Below are positions 1 to 6,675 of a stretch of 7,089 bases of DNA, in pieces. Both the position numbers and the translations under genes were made by a program. Under the pieces are notes generated by a model. The model did not search any database and was not told the origin of the DNA. It saw only the letters and a program-made list of their open reading frames with translations. Numbering within the stretch: position 1 is the stretch's first letter; each line of letters begins with the position of its first letter. This DNA is from Euryarchaeota archaeon Ods04 (GTDB taxonomy: Archaea; Halobacteriota; Halobacteria; Halobacteriales; Halorutilaceae). The stretch spans positions 1 to 7,089 of the forward strand of contig JAQZDD010000051.1 of NCBI GenBank assembly GCA_028751055.1. The letters run 5' to 3'.

Positions 1-2874
1 CGCACCTATGATAGGACCGCCGAAACGCGGCGAGAGTATATGCTCCTGTACCTTCATCAGAACGTCCGCCTCCGCAAGAGCCTCCTCGCTCTGTACGACG
101 TGCATGTTCATCTCGTCGCCGTCGAAGTCGGCGTTGTAGGGGGGGCAATTATTTCCAAGAATTTGATTAGTGAAAAATTTGTGTACCTCGTCGGTCGTCG
201 TCACGTCGTAGACGCGCTGGTTCTCCGCCTGCGTTATCGACTCTACCCTGTCGACGACGAGACCCTCGTCCTCGTCATGGACGCGCTCGTGTTTCCAGTC
301 TTCGTACTCGGGGAACTCCTCAGCGCGCGTCGGAGACGCCGCCTTCTCCGTGAGGTAGGAGTAGGCGAGCCTCGCCTCGGCGTCCGCCTCCTTGTTGTAC
401 GTGTACCCGACGCGTCCGAAGAGGGCACGTACAGCCTCCTGACCCGCTTCGAGCTCCGCCACTATCTTCTTCGAGACCGAGCCGTCGGAACGCCTGTTTC
501 CGGGACTGACACGGACGTTCGAGACACCCGACCCGAACTCGTCAAGGAGTTCGTCAACCTGCTCAACGAACCTCTGTCCGGCTTCGACCGTTTCGTCGAT
601 CCGTGACAGCTTGAAGACGGGCTGTCTGAACAGCTTGTGTCCGCGGTACGCGGGTGTGCTGAGGTCGGCACCGAAGTAGGCACTCAGGAAGGCGCGCTTG
701 ACAGCCGTGTGTCCGTCCATTATCCATTCGGGAACCGTGTGCCTCGAAGTCACTTTGTCCCCCGAGGGAACTCCGAGAGCCGACATAAGCGACGCCAACG
801 GCTTGCTACCTATCTTCATCGACCAGATGCCTCCGTTCACCGTCTTCGTTCCGCCGTCAGCCGCGACTATCTCGCCGGTTACCTCCTTCCTGACCGGCTG
901 TTCGGGGTCGAAGCCGAGCCTTTGTAGGTCCTCCCGAACCGTTTCGAGGTCCTCTTCCGAGGCTCTGAAGAACAGCCTCCCCGTCTGACCGCTCAGGTCC
1001 AACGTCCCGTCGCCGAACAGATGTCCTACCAGACGTGCCAACACGACAGCCTCACGCGAGTGGGCGTCGAAGGGGATAAGACCGCGTTCTTCGAGCGTTC
1101 TCAGCATGTGTCCAACGTACGTCGCGTCGGGGGCAGCTTCACGGACGTCCTCCTCGGTTACGACTACATGTTCGTCGCCGTCCGGGTCGAACTCCGGAAG
1201 GTCTACAGGACGCCGAACGAGCGCGTCGCCGGGTTCGAGGTCCTCGACACGTACCGGACCGTCAGTCGTCTCGAAAGGATGGTCCGAGGTGGCGACTACC
1301 GAGCCAAACTCCGTCTCGACTCGGTGGACGGTCGCTCCGTAGTCGTCGGGGTTGAGCGACCAGAACTCCATGAGGTCGGTACGCCGTGTCTCGCCGTCGT
1401 CAGGGTCGTATGTCGTTAGCTTCTCATCCTCCCAGCCGTCCTCTATATCCTCTATCGGGCGCACGTATCCGTCGCAGTTCACCTCCGTTTCGCCCGCTAC
1501 ACAGACCGTCGTGTTGAGCCTGAACGTCTTGTAAGGCATCACGACGACCTCGTGCGCCATCATCGACATACGGTGAAGCGACGGCTGTCTGTTGAACAGA
1601 ACGATGTCGCCGTCCGTGAGATGCCTCTCGACCGTCCAGCCGAGTCCCTGCGGTTCGCCTTCGTCGTTCTCCTCTAAGATACGCTCCGCTATCTCCTCCG
1701 AGTTCATCTCCTTCACCTTGAGACGCCTTCCGTCGGCGCGTTTGACGTAGTTCGCGCCCGGATGGTTGTCGGGTCCTCGGCGGACGTACTGGACTATCTC
1801 GTCGATGTTGTTACGCGTGACCTTTATCTTCTGCGTCATCTCCTTTGCGATGCTCTCGGGCACGCCTATCTGGTTGACCGAGAGCGTCGGGTCGGGCGAA
1901 ATCACGGTTCTGGACGAGTAGTTGACACGTTTGCCCGACAGCGAGCCACGGAAACGTCCTTCCTTACCCTTCAGCCTCTGGGACAACGTTTTGAGCGGTC
2001 TTCCCGAACGGTGGTGGGCGGGCGGAGTGCCCGATATCTCGTTGTCTACGAAGGTCGTGACGTGGTACTGCAGTAGTTCCCAGAGGTCTTCGATTATGAG
2101 CTGCGGCGAACCGGCTTCGCGGTTCTCCATGAACCTCTGGTTTATACGTATGATGTCGACAAGCTTGTGCGTCAGGTCGTCCTCCGAACGTTGACCGCTG
2201 TCGAGCGTGATGGAGGGACGCGCCGTCACAGGCGGCACCGGAAGCACGGTCAGAATCATCCACTCGGGACGTGCGCGTTCGGGGTCGATACCGAGCGGCT
2301 TCAGGTCTTCGTCGGGTATGCGTTCGAACCTGTCGCGTATGTCGCTCGGCATCAGCTTCTGTTCGTCCTCGTAGTAAGTCGTCGGCTTGTCGTGTTTCAC
2401 GTCCTTCTGCTCGGCGTCACAGTGCGGACAGACGGAGTTCTTACGCGCCTCACGTATCGCCGCCTTCGTAATCTTGTCCAAGTCCTCTTCAAGGGCACGC
2501 GCCGTCTCTAGCTTGTCGAGATACTTCTGCTTCTGCGTCGGCGTCAGGAGGAGTCGCGCACAGTCGTGGCACGTGCCGCGCAGGAGACGCCGAATCAGCT
2601 TCGAGAAGCCGGGATGCACGACGGGAGCGGCTAGCTCAATATGTCCGAAGTGTCCTTCGCACTGTCCCGAACGTTTGCCGCACGTCTTGCACTGAAGACC
2701 GGGGTCTATGACGCCTAAGCGCGGGTCCATCAGACCCATGTCGATGGGGAAGCCGTCGTCGTCGTAGGTGTCGGCTGTTATGATTTTGGTCACCGACATC
2801 TCACGGTACTCCTGCGGACTCATCAGACCGAACTCTACCGAGCTTATCTTCTTGGGTGTCGTGTTCATGCTCAT
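1..2874 (-). CDS. rpoA1: DNA-directed RNA polymerase subunit A' (5' part, interrupted by an intein)
   Basis: Largest-subunit N-terminal half of archaeal RNA polymerase, which with A'', B' and B'' forms the catalytic cleft. The frame is open for 958 codons from the start to the window edge, so the C-terminus is missing. Visible motifs in precursor numbering: a zinc site C62-x2-C65-x6-C72-x2-H75 (GHFGHI), a second set C102/C105 and C149/C152, the RFRGSLSGKRVNYSSRT segment from residue 307, and GDIVLFNRQPSLHRMS from 422. After residue 457 the frame enters a 452-residue intein and resumes at C910 with PPYNADFDGDEMN, whose D916, D918 and D920 hold the catalytic Mg2+. The start at 2874 is preferred over the ATG at 2868 because a GGAGGA lies 11 bases upstream of it. 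It begins one base after the rpoB1 stop, implying coupling. Family assignment is certain; mature enzyme requires protein splicing. Confidence 0.98.
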   Translation of the reverse strand, partial: MSMNTTPKKISSVEFGLMSPQEYREMSVTKIITADTYDDDGFPIDMGLMDPRLGVIDPGLQCKTCGKRSGQCEGHFGHIELAAPVVHPGFSKLIRRLLRGTCHDCARLLLTPTQKQKYLDKLETARALEEDLDKITKAAIREARKNSVCPHCDAEQKDVKHDKPTTYYEDEQKLMPSDIRDRFERIPDEDLKPLGIDPERARPEWMILTVLPVPPVTARPSITLDSGQRSEDDLTHKLVDIIRINQRFMENREAGSPQLIIEDLWELLQYHVTTFVDNEISGTPPAHHRSGRPLKTLSQRLKGKEGRFRGSLSGKRVNYSSRTVISPDPTLSVNQIGVPESIAKEMTQKIKVTRNNIDEIVQYVRRGPDNHPGANYVKRADGRRLKVKEMNSEEIAERILEENDEGEPQGLGWTVERHLTDGDIVLFNRQPSLHRMSMMAHEVVVMPYKTFRLNTTVCVAGETEVNCDGYVRPIEDIEDGWEDEKLTTYDPDDGETRRTDLMEFWSLNPDDYGATVHRVETEFGSVVATSDHPFETTDGPVRVEDLEPGDALVRRPVDLPEFDPDGDEHVVVTEEDVREAAPDATYVGHMLRTLEERGLIPFDAHSREAVVLARLVGHLFGDGTLDLSGQTGRLFFRASEEDLETVREDLQRLGFDPEQPVRKEVTGEIVAADGGTKTVNGGIWSMKIGSKPLASLMSALGVPSGDKVTSRHTVPEWIMDGHTAVKRAFLSAYFGADLSTPAYRGHKLFRQPVFKLSRIDETVEAGQRFVEQVDELLDEFGSGVSNVRVSPGNRRSDGSVSKKIVAELEAGQEAVRALFGRVGYTYNKEADAEARLAYSYLTEKAASPTRAEEFPEYEDWKHERVHDEDEGLVVDRVESITQAENQRVYDVTTTDEVHKFFTNQILGNNCPPYNADFDGDEMNMHVVQSEEALAEADVLMKVQEHILSPRFGGPIIGA
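115..129 (-). other. Catalytic Mg2+-binding motif DFDGD of A'
   Basis: Codes for the invariant D-F-D-G-D of the polymerase active centre (precursor residues 916-920), whose three aspartates chelate the catalytic Mg2+. Its first Asp is six residues after the splice junction Cys910, so an unspliced precursor cannot form a normal active site. Confidence 0.97.
148..180 (-). other. AT-rich C-terminal codons of the intein
   Basis: The last 11 codons of the intein contain 6 G/C in 33 bases (about 18%), against a surrounding GC content near 57%. They use AAA, TTT, ACT, AAT, CAA, ATT and CTT, codons that are rare or absent elsewhere in the gene; all other Asn codons I translated in rpoA1 are AAC, whereas all three here are AAT. 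The patch stops exactly at the splice junction, where it meets a run of seven G on the plus strand (139-145). Confidence 0.9.
304..1176 (-). other. LAGLIDADG (DOD) homing endonuclease domain of the intein
   Basis: Approximate limits, intein residues 110-400, lying between splicing blocks B and F. Two dodecapeptide-like helices are visible: LARLVGHLFGDG (residues 155-166, nt 1006-1041) and AFLSAYFGADLS (residues 271-282). Each retains one acidic residue (D165, D280), as needed for metal-dependent cleavage in this family. Between them is a block D/H-like stretch with LASLMSALGVPSGDK and VPEWIMDG. The expected target is the intein-free rpoA1 allele around the NADFDGD codons. Retention of both aspartates and an unbroken frame suggest that the nuclease is still functional or recently was. 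The second motif has Leu where Gly usually follows the Asp. Confidence 0.88.
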
Positions 2875-2875
2875 T

Positions 2876-4699
2876 TTATACTGCGTCCTCCAGTTCGAGT
2901 CTTGGTGCTATGCCCAGCGACTTCATCTCGTCAAGGAGAAGCTTGAAAGCGTAGCTCATCTCTATCCTGTGTATGTTGCTCTCCTCTCCACAGTTGGGGC
3001 AGTAGACACGGTTCTGCCGTGCGTCCTCGGTCGCCGTCATTCCGCACTCGTCGCAGATATAGATGAGTTCGCGGTCCGACTCGTCTAAGAGGCGGTCTTT
3101 GAGTGTCAGCGCGGCACCGTGTCCGATAAGAACGTCGCGCTCCATCTCTCCTATGCGTAGACCGCCTTCGCGTGCGCGTCCCTCTGTGGGCTGGCGCGTC
3201 AGAACCTGTACAGGTCCGTGCGAGCGGGCGTGTATCTTGTTGCTCACCATGTGGTGGAGCTTCTGGTACAGGATGATGCCGGTGTAGACATCCGCCTCGA
3301 CCTTCTCGCCCGTGATACCGGAGTACATCTCCTCCTTGCCCGAGTGCTTGAAGCCGCGTTCCGCGACCACGTCGCGCAGGTCTTCCTCGTCCTCGCCCGT
3401 GAACGCGGTGCCGTCGACACGGCGTCCTTCGAGCGCGCCCGCCTTGCCGCCGAGCATCTCCAGAACGTGCCCGACCGTCATCCGCGACGGCAGAGCGTGC
3501 GGGTTTATGATGAGGTCTGGTACGACGCCGTCCTCCGTGAAAGGCATGTCCTCCTGCTTCGCTATATGTCCCGCCACGCCTTTCTGACCGTGGCGCGACG
3601 CGAACTTGTCACCCATCTCGGGTACGCGTTGGTCACGTACGCGTACCTTCGCAAGCTTGTTGCCCTCCTCGTTCTCCATGAAGATGACGGTGTCGACGAT
3701 TCCCGACTCGTTCGACCGCACCGTGACCGATGTCTCGCGCCGTTTCTGCGGCGATATTCCGCTAACGTCCTCGGGTTCTTCAAGGAAACGCGGCGGCGAA
3801 GTCTTACCTATGAGAACGGAGTTCGAACCTACGGGCGTCTCGGGGTTGATGAGACCGTCCTCGTCCAAGTCCTTGTAGGCTTCCTCGCCCTTGTGCCCCC
3901 TAACGTCGTCCTCAGGTATCTCGAAACGGTCTTCCTGTCCTCCGGGGTAGTGGCGTCCTTCGCCCTCGTACGTTCTGAAGAAGTGGGACCGCGCGAGTCC
4001 ACGGTCGACGCTTCCCTGATTCAGGATGAGAGCGTCCTCAATGTTGAAGCCCTCGTACGACATCACGGCGACTACGAAGTTCTGCCCCGCAGGACGGTCT
4101 GCGTAGTTTATCGCGTCTCCCGTCTGTGTCTTGACTGCGGGCACCTGCGGGTAGTGCATCAGATGCATCTGGGTGTCGGCGCGCACACGGTAGTTCGCGC
4201 TCGGAAGACCGAGCGACTGCTTCACCATGCCCGCACCCATCGTGATACGCGGCGAGGCGTTGTGTTCGGGGTACGGAACCATGCCCGCGCCTATACCGAG
4301 TATGAGCGACGGGTCGACTTCGAGATGCGTGTGGTCCTCTGTCACCTCGTCCTCGTCGACCGCGACGAGTATGTCCTCCTCCTCGTTGGCGTCGATGTAC
4401 TCGATTAGACCTGCCTCAACGAGGTCGTTGAACTCTATCTCGTCGTTATTGAGCATCTCAATATGCTCCTGCTCAACCATCGGCTCACCGTCGCGGACGA
4501 CGATGAGCGGACGACGTGCGCGTCCCGGTCCCGTCTCGACGAAGACCTCGCGTGTACGGTCGTCGATGTAGACGTTGACTTGGTCGCTTATCTCGCCCCG
4601 TCGTCTCGCAAGCTTCAGATTCTCGACAAGTGCCTCAGGAGACTCGTGCGTACCGACGAGGCTTCCGTCGACGTATACCTTTGATTCTTGGATAGCCAT
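2876..4699 (-). CDS. rpoB1: DNA-directed RNA polymerase subunit B'
   Basis: C-terminal half of the second-largest subunit (bacterial beta and eukaryotic Rpb2 counterpart), 607 residues, as usual for archaea with a split B. It contributes the hybrid-binding and clamp-anchor parts of the catalytic core. Motifs: [19 protein letters not shown] at 207-225, [12 protein letters not shown] at 363-374, [20 protein letters not shown] at 395-414, [20 protein letters not shown] at 493-512, and a C-terminal zinc site C549-x2-C552-x14-C567-x2-C570. Acidic stretches around 104-125 fit a halophile. The ATG follows the rpoB2 TGA by two bases, with a GGAGG ten bases upstream inside the rpoB2 end. The stop TAA is one base from the rpoA1 start. 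The frame is intact and carries no intein. Confidence 0.98.
   Translation of the reverse strand: MAIQESKVYVDGSLVGTHESPEALVENLKLARRRGEISDQVNVYIDDRTREVFVETGPGRARRPLIVVRDGEPMVEQEHIEMLNNDEIEFNDLVEAGLIEYIDANEEEDILVAVDEDEVTEDHTHLEVDPSLILGIGAGMVPYPEHNASPRITMGAGMVKQSLGLPSANYRVRADTQMHLMHYPQVPAVKTQTGDAINYADRPAGQNFVVAVMSYEGFNIEDALILNQGSVDRGLARSHFFRTYEGEGRHYPGGQEDRFEIPEDDVRGHKGEEAYKDLDEDGLINPETPVGSNSVLIGKTSPPRFLEEPEDVSGISPQKRRETSVTVRSNESGIVDTVIFMENEEGNKLAKVRVRDQRVPEMGDKFASRHGQKGVAGHIAKQEDMPFTEDGVVPDLIINPHALPSRMTVGHVLEMLGGKAGALEGRRVDGTAFTGEDEEDLRDVVAERGFKHSGKEEMYSGITGEKVEADVYTGIILYQKLHHMVSNKIHARSHGPVQVLTRQPTEGRAREGGLRIGEMERDVLIGHGAALTLKDRLLDESDRELIYICDECGMTATEDARQNRVYCPNCGEESNIHRIEMSYAFKLLLDEMKSLGIAPRLELEDAV
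2886..2891 (-). promoter_or_regulatory. Ribosome binding site of rpoA1
   Basis: GGAGGA within the last codons of rpoB1, 11 bases upstream of the ATG at 2874 and 17 bases from the alternative ATG at 2868. This spacing decides for the upstream start. Confidence 0.65.
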
Positions 4700-4701
4700 T
4701 T

Positions 4702-6312
4702 TCAGTCTGCCTCCGCTTCAGTAGTTTCTTCGTCTGTCTGTGCCTCAGCCTCTACCTCCTCGGCTTCCTCTTCCTCCTCCTCAGTCTCCTCCTCTATGTC
4801 GATGTCGTGTGCTATGCTCTTCACGCCGAGTTCGACTAGCTTCCTGTCGAGGTTCGACGTGTCCTCGATGCCCTTCGATATCTCGACGCTCTGAGCGAAG
4901 TTCTTCACCAGCCCACAGTTAGGACCTTCGGGCGTCTCGCCCGGACAGATACGTCCCCACTGTGTGCTGTGAAGGTCGCGCGCCTCGAAATGCGGCTGTG
5001 CGCGCGAAAGCGGCGATACGACACGCCGCAGGTGCGACAGGACAGCCATGTGGTCCGCCCTGTCAAGAAGCTGTGCGACGCCGCTCCTGCCGCCGACCCA
5101 GTTTCCTGTTGCGAGCGGATGTTCAAGACGTTCCGTCAGAACGTCCGAACGCACCACCGTGTCGACACGTAGTTCGCGGTTACGCATGTTGGCACGCTCC
5201 AACTGGTACTTCACGTCGCGCGCTAGCTTGTTGAGCGCGACGCGGAACAGGTCCTCCATCAGGTCGCCGGATATCTTGAGGCGTTTGTTCGAGTAGTGGT
5301 CCTTGTCGTCGGGTGTGCGCGTCCCGAGAGCGAGTTCGAAACAGGTCTCCGCCATCCGGCAGAGGTAGTGCGCCTTAGCGATACGTACCTCCGCCTCGTT
5401 CTCGCTCACGTCTTCGAGATGCGGCAGGAGGTAGCGGTCAATGACGTAGTCGGCGCGTTTACGCTGGTACTCCTGCGCCTGTCCGCGCGCGACCTTCTGT
5501 CCAAGAAGCTCCATCGCCTCCTCCTTGGTCTGAACCTCCGCCTCCTCAAGGTTTTCGAGCATGAACTTGACTATCTCGGGGTCGCTGCTCACCGACTGGA
5601 CGATGTCCTCGTCCGTCTCCAAGCCGAGCGCGCGCACCAACGTCACGAAGTTGATGTTGTTCGAGACGCTCGGGAACGAAACTTCAAGCAGAGAGTCGCG
5701 CCCGCGCTCGACGACTACGAGCGCGCGGTAGCCCTGTCTGTGAGAGAAGACCTTGGCGACCTGTATGTCGTCGCCGTACTTCGTGTCGCGCTCCGCCAAG
5801 ATGGTGTTGGGTGCTAAGTCCTCGCTCGTCATCAGGACGCGCTCGCTTCCGTTGACGATGAAGTACCCACCGGGGTCGGCGGGGTCCTCTCCCTGCATTA
5901 CTATCTCATCGTCTGTCAGACCTTCCAAGTTACAGTTTTTGCTCCCCATCATGATAGGAAGGTCGCCGATGTAGGTCGTCGAAGGCTCGTACTCACGCTC
6001 GCCCTCAACTATCTGCATCTCCATATGCATCGGCGCGCTGTACGTGATGTTGCGGAGGCGCGCCTCCTGCGGATAAAGCGGCTCCTCGCTGCCGTCGGCT
6101 TCCTGCACGACGGGCTTTCCGATTTCGACACGTCCGAGACGGACGTAGACCTCTTCCTCGCCTTCCTTCTCCCCTATGTCGGTGTCTATAGTCCTCTGTT
6201 CGTCCACGACACGCTGCATGCCGTGTTCTAAGAAGTTGTTGAAAGACTCTATGTGGTGCTCTGCTATCCTGTCGGCGTCGAAGTAGGCTTCTGCGAGTTT
6301 TTTCCTTTCCAT
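4702..6312 (-). CDS. rpoB2: DNA-directed RNA polymerase subunit B''
   Basis: N-terminal half of the split second-largest subunit, 536 residues, forming the protrusion, lobe and fork parts of the polymerase. Recognisable segments: [15 protein letters not shown] near residues 19-33, [14 protein letters not shown] at 117-129, [13 protein letters not shown] at 148-160, [17 protein letters not shown] at 335-351, and the fork motif [20 protein letters not shown] at 452-471. The last 34 residues (503-536) are a low-complexity acidic tail with 17 Glu and 4 Asp that lies beyond the conserved fold. The start ATG is five bases after the rpoH stop and I see no good Shine-Dalgarno before it, so translation probably depends on coupling to rpoH. 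The end of the gene carries the ribosome binding site of rpoB1. Confidence 0.98.
   Translation of the reverse strand: MERKKLAEAYFDADRIAEHHIESFNNFLEHGMQRVVDEQRTIDTDIGEKEGEEEVYVRLGRVEIGKPVVQEADGSEEPLYPQEARLRNITYSAPMHMEMQIVEGEREYEPSTTYIGDLPIMMGSKNCNLEGLTDDEIVMQGEDPADPGGYFIVNGSERVLMTSEDLAPNTILAERDTKYGDDIQVAKVFSHRQGYRALVVVERGRDSLLEVSFPSVSNNINFVTLVRALGLETDEDIVQSVSSDPEIVKFMLENLEEAEVQTKEEAMELLGQKVARGQAQEYQRKRADYVIDRYLLPHLEDVSENEAEVRIAKAHYLCRMAETCFELALGTRTPDDKDHYSNKRLKISGDLMEDLFRVALNKLARDVKYQLERANMRNRELRVDTVVRSDVLTERLEHPLATGNWVGGRSGVAQLLDRADHMAVLSHLRRVVSPLSRAQPHFEARDLHSTQWGRICPGETPEGPNCGLVKNFAQSVEISKGIEDTSNLDRKLVELGVKSIAHDIDIEEETEEEEEEAEEVEAEAQTDEETTEAEAD
4710..4714 (-). promoter_or_regulatory. Ribosome binding site of rpoB1
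   Basis: GGAGG inside the last codons of rpoB2, ten bases before the rpoB1 ATG. It overlaps codons for the acidic tail of B'' (Glu-Ala-Asp), so the tail sequence is partly shaped by this signal. Confidence 0.65.
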
Positions 6313-6317
6313 GTTAT

Positions 6318-6557
6318 TTATTCGTCCACGATAATGCGGTACGCCACAGCCGTCTCGGCTGTAGGCGACTCTCTCACTACCTTGACCACGTCCCCTGGCT
6401 CGCCGTCAGTCTCCTTTATCGCGGCGTCGAGCCGTCCTATCTTGGGTAGGTCGGTCTTCCTTATGTCATACCTATCCGTCAGCTCCTCAACTTCGTCGTC
6501 GTCAAGGACTACGTGTTCCGGCACCATCTCGTGGTCGAGGGCGTTGTACTTACTCAT
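6318..6557 (-). CDS. rpoH: DNA-directed RNA polymerase subunit H
   Basis: Small subunit H, 79 residues, homologous to the C-terminal domain of eukaryotic Rpb5 and located at the jaw of archaeal RNA polymerase. The family pattern is clear: H9-x3-P-x-H15-V-V-L near the N-terminus, then YDIRKTDLPKI at about 30-40, EPGDVVKVVRES near 53-64 and the YRIIV C-terminus. The usual Asp-Pro after LPKI is replaced by LDAA, and the usual TAGE by TAET. The sequence is acidic. It is the first gene of the transcription unit, with GGGAGGA four to five bases before the ATG. It is far too small for a bacterial sigma-32, which shares the symbol; the context and the Rpb5-like motifs exclude that. Confidence 0.96.
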   Translation of the reverse strand: MSKYNALDHEMVPEHVVLDDDEVEELTDRYDIRKTDLPKIGRLDAAIKETDGEPGDVVKVVRESPTAETAVAYRIIVDE

Positions 6558-6560
6558 GGT

Positions 6561-6567
6561 TCCTCCC
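6561..6567 (-). promoter_or_regulatory. Ribosome binding site of rpoH
   Basis: GGGAGGA, complementary to the 3' end of archaeal 16S rRNA, with AACC or similar short spacing to the ATG at 6557. It shows that rpoH is translated from a leadered mRNA. Confidence 0.7.
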
Positions 6568-6589
6568 TGTCGAAAAACTCCGTAGCATC

Positions 6590-6615
6590 GGGCGTTAACT
6601 CTTTAAGGAACGCCC
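6590..6615. repeat. Perfect 7-bp inverted repeat in the rpoH leader/promoter region
   Basis: GGGCGTT (6590-6596) and AACGCCC (6609-6615) are exact reverse complements around a 12-base AT-rich spacer. The repeat lies between the putative TATA box and the rpoH ribosome binding site, at or just after the expected transcription start. It could be a leader hairpin, an operator for a dimeric repressor, or the hairpin of a terminator for the upstream flavoprotein gene. No T-tract follows on the minus strand, which argues against the last option. Confidence 0.45.
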
Positions 6616-6617
6616 AC

Positions 6618-6637
6618 ATTAAACTTTTGTCTTTTAA
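6618..6637 (-). promoter_or_regulatory. Putative TATA region of the rpoH-rpoB2-rpoB1-rpoA1 operon
   Basis: The only AT-rich stretch in the 118-base gap. On the minus strand it reads TTAAAA (6637-6632), ACAAAAG, then TTTAAT (6623-6618), both acceptable matches to an archaeal TATA box. Transcription would start about 25 bases downstream, near 6609 or 6595, giving a leader of roughly 40-50 bases. No clear BRE precedes either candidate, so which box is used is uncertain. Confidence 0.4.
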
Positions 6638-6675
6638 CCGCCGGAGACGGGTTTCGAAAGCAGGCGGCGCGGTGT

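Larger units (their letters stand above)
148..1503 (-). mobile_element. Full-length intein with LAGLIDADG homing endonuclease in RpoA'
   Basis: In-frame protein-splicing element of 452 residues. The host sequence FRLNTTV continues as CPPYNADFDGD once it is removed, which rebuilds the conserved A' active-site motif without a gap. Block A starts at Cys1 (CVAGETEV). Block B is TSDHPF with T72 and H75. Block C is LVGHLFGDGTL with D165. The region from about residue 228 to 280 carries block D-like and block E sequences, the latter FLSAYFGADLS with D280. Block F is VYDVTTTDEVHKFF (431-444), with H441. Block G is ILGNN followed by host Cys+1. Splicing would be class 1 (Cys1, Asn452, Cys+1). Oddities are Asn451 in the penultimate position usually held by His, and a 33-base AT-rich 3' end. 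Inteins are known in A' and A'' of Methanocaldococcus jannaschii; I cannot tell whether this insertion point is the same. Confidence 0.96.

Noticed and set aside
139..145. Run of seven G at the splice junction as a possible frameshift error
   Set aside because: The frame is correct on both sides: the intein ends in Asn-Asn and the run encodes part of Cys-Pro-Pro of the conserved CPPYNADFDGD.
40..606. 188-codon open frame on the plus strand
   Set aside because: It is antisense to the intein and the rpoA1 extein, with a composition typical of a shadow frame and no motif.
148..1503. Insertion sequence or group I/II intron in rpoA1
   Set aside because: The insert is open in the rpoA1 frame throughout, has no terminal inverted repeats or target duplication that I can see, and carries all intein splicing blocks.
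3218..4408. 396-codon open frame on the plus strand
   Set aside because: It lies entirely antisense to rpoB1, whose product matches its family throughout. The translation is Arg/Val/Leu-rich with no recognisable domain, as expected for the reverse complement of GC-rich, acidic coding sequence.
2508..5226. Scarcity of CTAG (four sites seen: 2508, 2631, 4836, 5223)
   Set aside because: CTAG is depleted in most prokaryotic genomes, so it adds little beyond the GGCC and GATC observations.
6652..6659. Palindrome TTTCGAAA downstream of the flavoprotein gene
   Set aside because: Eight bases is too short to call an operator without a second copy, and it is not followed by a TATA-like box at BRE spacing.
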